A DNA stretch of 15,912 nucleotides, from NCBI GenBank assembly GCA_002502605.1, contig DAPR01000017.1:17761-33672 (forward strand). The letters are read 5' to 3'. Position 1 is the first letter of the stretch. Each line of letters starts with the position of its first letter. The DNA is from Euryarchaeota archaeon UBA258. GTDB lineage: Archaea; Thermoplasmatota; Poseidoniia; Poseidoniales; Poseidoniaceae. Under the pieces are notes generated by a model. That model did not search any database, was not told where the DNA came from, and worked only from the letters and a program-made list of their open reading frames with translations. Position numbers and translations under genes: made by a program. Positions 11,968 through 15,912 of this stretch are shown here, in pieces.

Positions 11968-14091
11968 ATGAGCGATGACGTTCCATCGACTTTGACGGTT
12001 GCAAAACTGAAGGCCCTGTGCATTCTCAATGACCTCGCCACATCGGGAAAGAAAAGCGATCTTGTCGAGCGTTTGTTGGAAGCTGGTCTTGCCCGAGGCG
12101 AGATCGGACTTCCAGAAGAGGTTGAATCAAAACCTGAAGAAGAACTTCCCCAAGAGGAGGTTGTCCTCTCCATGGAAGATGAAGACACACTCACGCCCGA
12201 TGTTGAGCCTGAGAAGGAAGTTTCAGCACCGATAAAAGCAGATGATGATGAGGTCCTAGAAGCTGAAATTCTCGAGGCTGTTCTTGTTGAAGAAACAGTC
12301 ATTGAACCGGTCAAGGTCAAACCGAAGAGCAAAGACGCTGAACCTGCGACCTTGATGGACATCATCAAGCGGCCTCAAGTTGCGGCGGCATTGATGACGC
12401 TGATCATCCTCGGTGCTGGTGGCTACTATTACATCAACAACCAACTTGAACCGTTTACTGCGGACCAACTACGCTATGGCGATGAGATGCGTTACACGGT
12501 CACCGAAGGCACCTTCGTTGCCACTGAAGAGTATGTGTCGTTGGTGTTGGATCAACTTGATTCGGACGATGAAACGTGTAAAATTCGTTTGGAGTTCGAA
12601 GGCGATGGAACCCTTTCCATCACCGAGGGAGGGACCGACCAATTGTTGGCGGAAGGGTCAACGGATCGCCTTGGTGCAGTGATTGCAAAAGGCGGCATGG
12701 GAAGTCAATGGCTTGCCGTTGAAAGCGTCAACAGCAACAGCCTTGACCGGTTCAAGATCACAACTTATCCCCCTGGCGTGCTCAGTGGATGCAGCACGTT
12801 TGGAACGAGCGCTGAAGGGAGTGCGCAAATCGAAACGAAACAATACACTGAACTGCGCGAACGGGCTTTGCTTTCCACCGAAGCAGATTGGGAATTGCGA
12901 CTGCCCTCTATTCCCGCTGATTATCGTGGTACAACGGTCTCTTACGGTGTTGGGGGCCTGCTTGGTGGCTTGGACACCCTTGCCCCTGGTTTGGCCATGA
13001 TGTTACAACCCATCGAAATCGAAGATTTGTTGGGAAACACCATGATTGAAACGGGAGCATTAGGCAGCAGCAACGGCTGGGACTGGCGCGTCGTGGGCAA
13101 CGACGAATTCTCGAACAGCCCTGCTTGGAAAGTGGTTGCAACGCATCAAGACATCAAAACATACTGCTTAGGCTCTGCGACGATGGAATTGTGGATTGAG
13201 GAAGGTAACCCATGGGCTGCAAAGCAAAAGGTCGATGTGATCATCTCAAGTTCTCAAACGAACCAGCAAGATTGCTCAACAACATCACAACTCCTCAACG
13301 ATTTGGTGTTGCCTGAAGGTGATTTGGAATTGCATCACGTCTTCGAACGCACAACCGTTGAACGCGGTCAAAAGCAACTTGATTTAGGCCGTTCCTATTC
13401 CTCAAGGCCGCAAGCCAATCAAATTCAAATCGATGATTCAGACCTCATTTCTTGGGGGTCAAACGGAGTGCACATGCCTGACGAGTCAACCATGAGAACA
13501 CACACCTTTGAACAGGCAATCCAATGCTTCGACTATTTCCAAGGTGTCGCCCCTGGCGCTGCGAGTGCACTGGACGATGGTGGTTATGTCTGGCGCGCAA
13601 CAACATTAGACACTGCTCAAGGAAGCGAATGGAACATGTCTTGGGTGAACACCGAAGAGACGTCTGGTTGGGTTAAATTCAACCTCACAGGAGCCCCTAG
13701 CGACACCACATGTGAGTATTGGGAACGGGGTTCATTCGACGATCCTGCTGCTCATAACCGTGAAGCAATCCCGTCCACATTGAACATATCAGGAATGGAA
13801 GAACGGCTGTCTGATCCCACTCTCTTCGGACAATTGACTGGCCCAGACCTCTTCTTCACCCCCGATGGTGCGTATCAATCTGAAGTGGAAGTCGGGTACT
13901 TGGTTGTCGTTCCCGGCGGAGACCTCAACTCGATTCTCTCAAGCCTTGCCAGCGACGCTGATGGAGCAGTTTCCATCGATATGTCCCGTTCTTGGGATGG
14001 CAATGATGGTTGGACAAATCAACTCAACCTGTTGGCTGATGCCAATGAAGGACGGTTGCTTGGTTGGAGCCTTATTCAACAGCCCCAGTGA
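11968..14091 (+). CDS. Membrane protein with N-terminal SAP domain and large extracytoplasmic domain
   Basis: A 707-residue protein. Residues 8-42 are a SAP motif (TLTVAKLKALCILNDLATSGKKSDLVERLLEAGL), two helices separated by a conserved Gly, known in other proteins for binding DNA. An acidic linker follows (residues 46-115). Residues 137-156 are a single membrane helix (QVAAALMTLIILGAGGYYYI) preceded by IIKRP, which puts the SAP domain in the cytosol and the remaining 550 residues outside. The outer part is beta-rich and acidic with several cysteines and tryptophans; I recognise no enzyme or adhesin family. The stop is six bases from the convergent P-domain protein gene. Tethering DNA to the membrane is inferred from domain order; the SAP could instead bind protein or RNA. 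Confidence 0.8.
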   Translation: MSDDVPSTLTVAKLKALCILNDLATSGKKSDLVERLLEAGLARGEIGLPEEVESKPEEELPQEEVVLSMEDEDTLTPDVEPEKEVSAPIKADDDEVLEAEILEAVLVEETVIEPVKVKPKSKDAEPATLMDIIKRPQVAAALMTLIILGAGGYYYINNQLEPFTADQLRYGDEMRYTVTEGTFVATEEYVSLVLDQLDSDDETCKIRLEFEGDGTLSITEGGTDQLLAEGSTDRLGAVIAKGGMGSQWLAVESVNSNSLDRFKITTYPPGVLSGCSTFGTSAEGSAQIETKQYTELRERALLSTEADWELRLPSIPADYRGTTVSYGVGGLLGGLDTLAPGLAMMLQPIEIEDLLGNTMIETGALGSSNGWDWRVVGNDEFSNSPAWKVVATHQDIKTYCLGSATMELWIEEGNPWAAKQKVDVIISSSQTNQQDCSTTSQLLNDLVLPEGDLELHHVFERTTVERGQKQLDLGRSYSSRPQANQIQIDDSDLISWGSNGVHMPDESTMRTHTFEQAIQCFDYFQGVAPGAASALDDGGYVWRATTLDTAQGSEWNMSWVNTEETSGWVKFNLTGAPSDTTCEYWERGSFDDPAAHNREAIPSTLNISGMEERLSDPTLFGQLTGPDLFFTPDGAYQSEVEVGYLVVVPGGDLNSILSSLASDADGAVSIDMSRSWDGNDGWTNQLNLLADANEGRLLGWSLIQQPQ

Positions 14092-14097
14092 AGCACA

Positions 14098-15912
14098 TCA
14101 GCGGCGCGGGTCGTAAGGAGGCAGACTGCCCAAATCAGGGGCCGATGGCACTCCAGCAAACTGTGGCGGAACATACGATTGAGGTGCCTGTGTAAACGGG
14201 CTTTGCTTTGCTTGCTTCGGACGACGAGGGCGAGTGGCTGCAAAGGCAAGAAGCGCAACGAGGAACGCAATTGCTGATGCAACTAAGATGGCGTTTGATT
14301 CCAGTGTGGACATGACCGTTGACTCATTTTCAACCGCTTTTTCCTCGACAACGGGTTCAGGAGGTGGTGGATTCCAAACTTGGTAGGTGATGGCCCAAGT
14401 GACGCTGAGTTCCTTTCGGTCGTCGCTGAGGGTAGCAGTAATGGATTCAGGGCCGACCGTCCCATTGGTGTCGCAAAGGTACTGTGCGAAGTCCGAGGAA
14501 GGAGATGAACAGTTGACCGCTTGTTCTTGGAAATTAAAACCCGTGCCAATCAGCGTGTCGTTTCGATACCACATGACTGAAACATTGAGTTTCTCCATTG
14601 TGGACATGTCAAGCGACACAGACAAACCGACCTCAAGAGAATCATTTGTGGCGTTCAAGTTGAGATTGCGACTTTGTGGAAAGGCCGAAATGTACGCTGA
14701 GCGGTCAATGTTTTGATCGATTTCGCCGTCACAATCATCATCAACACCATTCCAACGTTCCGTTGCGCTTGGCGAGATCAAGCTGTCATTGTCATTGCAA
14801 TCATTGAACCAGCGGTACCCATCTCCATCACCATCAAGGTCTGGAACGAGGGGATTGGTCTTGGTTGAGAACAATTCAACGCCATCGAGTAATCCATCGC
14901 CATCGGTGTCGGAATCGAATGGATTTGTCCCGTGTGTGAGGTATTCTTCCATGTCCAGTAGTCCATCTAAGTCTGCGTCTGTGCCGATGAAATCTTCATC
15001 GATTTCATCGTTGCAGTTGTTGTCCAGCCCGTCCAAAACTTCCGCGATGGAGGGGTTCAGAGATGCATTGGTGTCGTCGCAATCCTCGAACCAGTAGAAT
15101 CCGTCCATGTCTGAATCATTGTCTTTGACCAAAGGGTCCGTCAGGGAGGTGAACACTTCTTCGCCATCTTCAAGCCCATCGAGGTCCGTGTCACTGTTCT
15201 GCCAATCGGTGCCGTAGCCATGGTATTCTTCGTAGTCTGAAAGTCCATCGCTGTCTGCGTCGGTGAGGTTGAATCCTTCATCCATAGTGCCATTGCAATC
15301 ATCGTCAATGCCATTCAAGACCTCGATTGCCGAGGGGGATATGTCGGCATTGCTGTCATTGCAATCTTGGAACCAATAATACCCGTCTGCATCCGCATCG
15401 GCATCGAACACCAGCGGATTTGTACCGTAGACATTGACTTCATCGCCGTCCGAAAGCAAATCATCATCCGTGTCGTTGTCAAGGGGATTTGTTCCGTTCA
15501 CAAGAATCTCAGTGCCGTCTTCCAACCCGTCCCCGTCTGTGTCTTTGGAGAGCGGGTCAGTCCCGTAAATCAAAACTTCAAGGCCATCGTTGATGGAATC
15601 GTCATCGGTGTCAATGTCGTTTGGATCTGTGCCGTAAACATCGGTTTCATTGGTGTCCGAAAGGTTGTCTCCATCCGAATCGAGGTTCATTTGGGTGCCA
15701 TACACGACCAATTCCCACTCGTCAAACGAACCGACATCGTTGTTGCCCTGATCCTCGACGGTCAGGGTCCAATCGCCTCGGCTGTCTTCATCCCAATGAT
15801 GGACGCTTGAAAAACGCCAGTTGCTGAAATCTGAGTTGTCGTCATCGTGCTTTTCGCTCAGGACGCTTTGAGTGCCTTGTGGGCTTGTCAAAATAATCTC
15901 TAGATCCCCTCG
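14098..15912 (-). CDS. Secreted, membrane-anchored P-domain protein with TSP type 3 and MopE-like repeats (N-terminus beyond right edge)
   Basis: The frame stays open to the right edge, so the start is missing. The first visible residues (RGDLEIILTSPQGTQSVL) are the middle of a proprotein-convertase P domain, which ends near WELVVYGT. P domains usually follow a subtilisin-like protease, probably encoded outside the window. Counting from the TTG at 15891, eight 23-residue thrombospondin type 3 (calcium-binding) repeats have their G/L/K-T-D/N-P or GTDW signatures at residues 87, 110, 133, 156, 227, 250, 321 and 344. Three MopE-like metal-binding motifs have their D-C pairs at 176, 270 and 364. 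A beta domain with many N-x-S/T sequons (399-508) is followed by a membrane helix (532-553), an RPRRPKQAK stop-transfer and a Pro-rich cytosolic tail. Probably a surface protease or adhesin requiring calcium. Confidence 0.85.
   Translation of the reverse strand, partial: RGDLEIILTSPQGTQSVLSEKHDDDNSDFSNWRFSSVHHWDEDSRGDWTLTVEDQGNNDVGSFDEWELVVYGTQMNLDSDGDNLSDTNETDVYGTDPNDIDTDDDSINDGLEVLIYGTDPLSKDTDGDGLEDGTEILVNGTNPLDNDTDDDLLSDGDEVNVYGTNPLVFDADADADGYYWFQDCNDSNADISPSAIEVLNGIDDDCNGTMDEGFNLTDADSDGLSDYEEYHGYGTDWQNSDTDLDGLEDGEEVFTSLTDPLVKDNDSDMDGFYWFEDCDDTNASLNPSIAEVLDGLDNNCNDEIDEDFIGTDADLDGLLDMEEYLTHGTNPFDSDTDGDGLLDGVELFSTKTNPLVPDLDGDGDGYRWFNDCNDNDSLISPSATERWNGVDDDCDGEIDQNIDRSAYISAFPQSRNLNLNATNDSLEVGLSVSLDMSTMEKLNVSVMWYRNDTLIGTGFNFQEQAVNCSSPSSDFAQYLCDTNGTVGPESITATLSDDRKELSVTWAITYQVWNPPPPEPVVEEKAVENESTVMSTLESNAILVASAIAFLVALLAFAATRPRRPKQAKQSPFTQAPQSYVPPQFAGVPSAPDLGSLPPYDPRR
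14704..15690 (-). repeat. Tandem calcium- and metal-binding repeat region with a 282-base super-period
   Basis: Within the P-domain protein gene, 23-residue (69-base) TSP3 units alternate with 48-residue MopE-type units. From the third TSP3 unit on, the pattern of two TSP3 plus one MopE unit repeats three times with an exact 94-residue (282-base) spacing. Two extra TSP3 units precede it. Confidence 0.75.

Noticed and set aside
14704..15690. Regularly spaced repeats that might suggest a CRISPR array
   Set aside because: The units are 69 and 282 bases long, in frame, diverged at the nucleotide level, and encode calcium-binding repeats. There are no short identical repeats with unique spacers.
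15367..15810. 147-residue plus-strand frame with periodic sequence (VCIRIGIEHQ...)
   Set aside because: It is antisense to the TSP3/MopE repeat region and inherits its periodicity. It has no start signal or recognisable domain.

Overview
The window reads as a compact archaeal chromosome segment, most likely a marine Group II euryarchaeote (Poseidoniales / Thermoplasmatota) or a close relative. The reasons are a Sec61-beta type translocon subunit, an archaeal Toprim protein of the UPF0292 kind, a XerA-like recombinase, TATA-like elements about 25 to 37 bases upstream of gene starts, and long acidic, calcium-binding-repeat surface proteins. The lineage call is inference from gene content; no marker rRNA is present. 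Coding density is very high and the longest gene-free stretch is 141 bases.

Layout. Bases 1-150 hold the 5' end of a minus-strand gene of unknown function. Bases 186-994 are a two-gene plus-strand operon (DUF167 protein, Toprim protein). Bases 998-4443 are a three-gene minus-strand operon, read from 4443 downwards: an NSUN2/Trm4-like RNA m5C methyltransferase, an unknown single-pass membrane protein and an Lrp/AsnC regulator. Plus-strand genes at 4515-6330 encode a polytopic membrane protein and a small basic protein. On the minus strand, 6344-6535 is the Sec61-beta gene, with an unrecognised 288-residue protein upstream of it.

From 7584 on come a helix-hairpin-helix protein with a histone-H1-like Lys/Ala tail and a 60-residue basic Cys-containing protein (both plus). 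A XerA-type tyrosine recombinase and a RimK-type ATP-grasp ligase fused to an RCK_C-like domain follow on the minus strand. A divergent plus-strand pair of membrane proteins comes next: one with a collagen-like stretch in its tail, the other with an N-terminal SAP domain and a large outer domain. The right edge cuts a minus-strand secreted protein with a P-domain end, eight thrombospondin type 3 repeats, three MopE-like metal-binding motifs and a C-terminal membrane anchor.

Expression signals. Genes that probably begin transcripts tend to carry TTGAAA or TTGATA cores about 25 to 37 bases before the start codon and often lack a clear Shine-Dalgarno sequence. Genes inside operons have GGAGG or GGTGA-type sites, several overlapping the previous stop codon. 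The recombinase gene is an exception: its predicted leader can fold into three tandem hairpins, two with UUCG tetraloops.

No tRNA, rRNA, CRISPR array or insertion sequence was seen. The cluster 7584-14091 combines probable DNA-binding proteins, a chromosome-type recombinase and a SAP-domain membrane protein. A shared role in chromosome organisation or membrane attachment is possible, but it is only a hypothesis.
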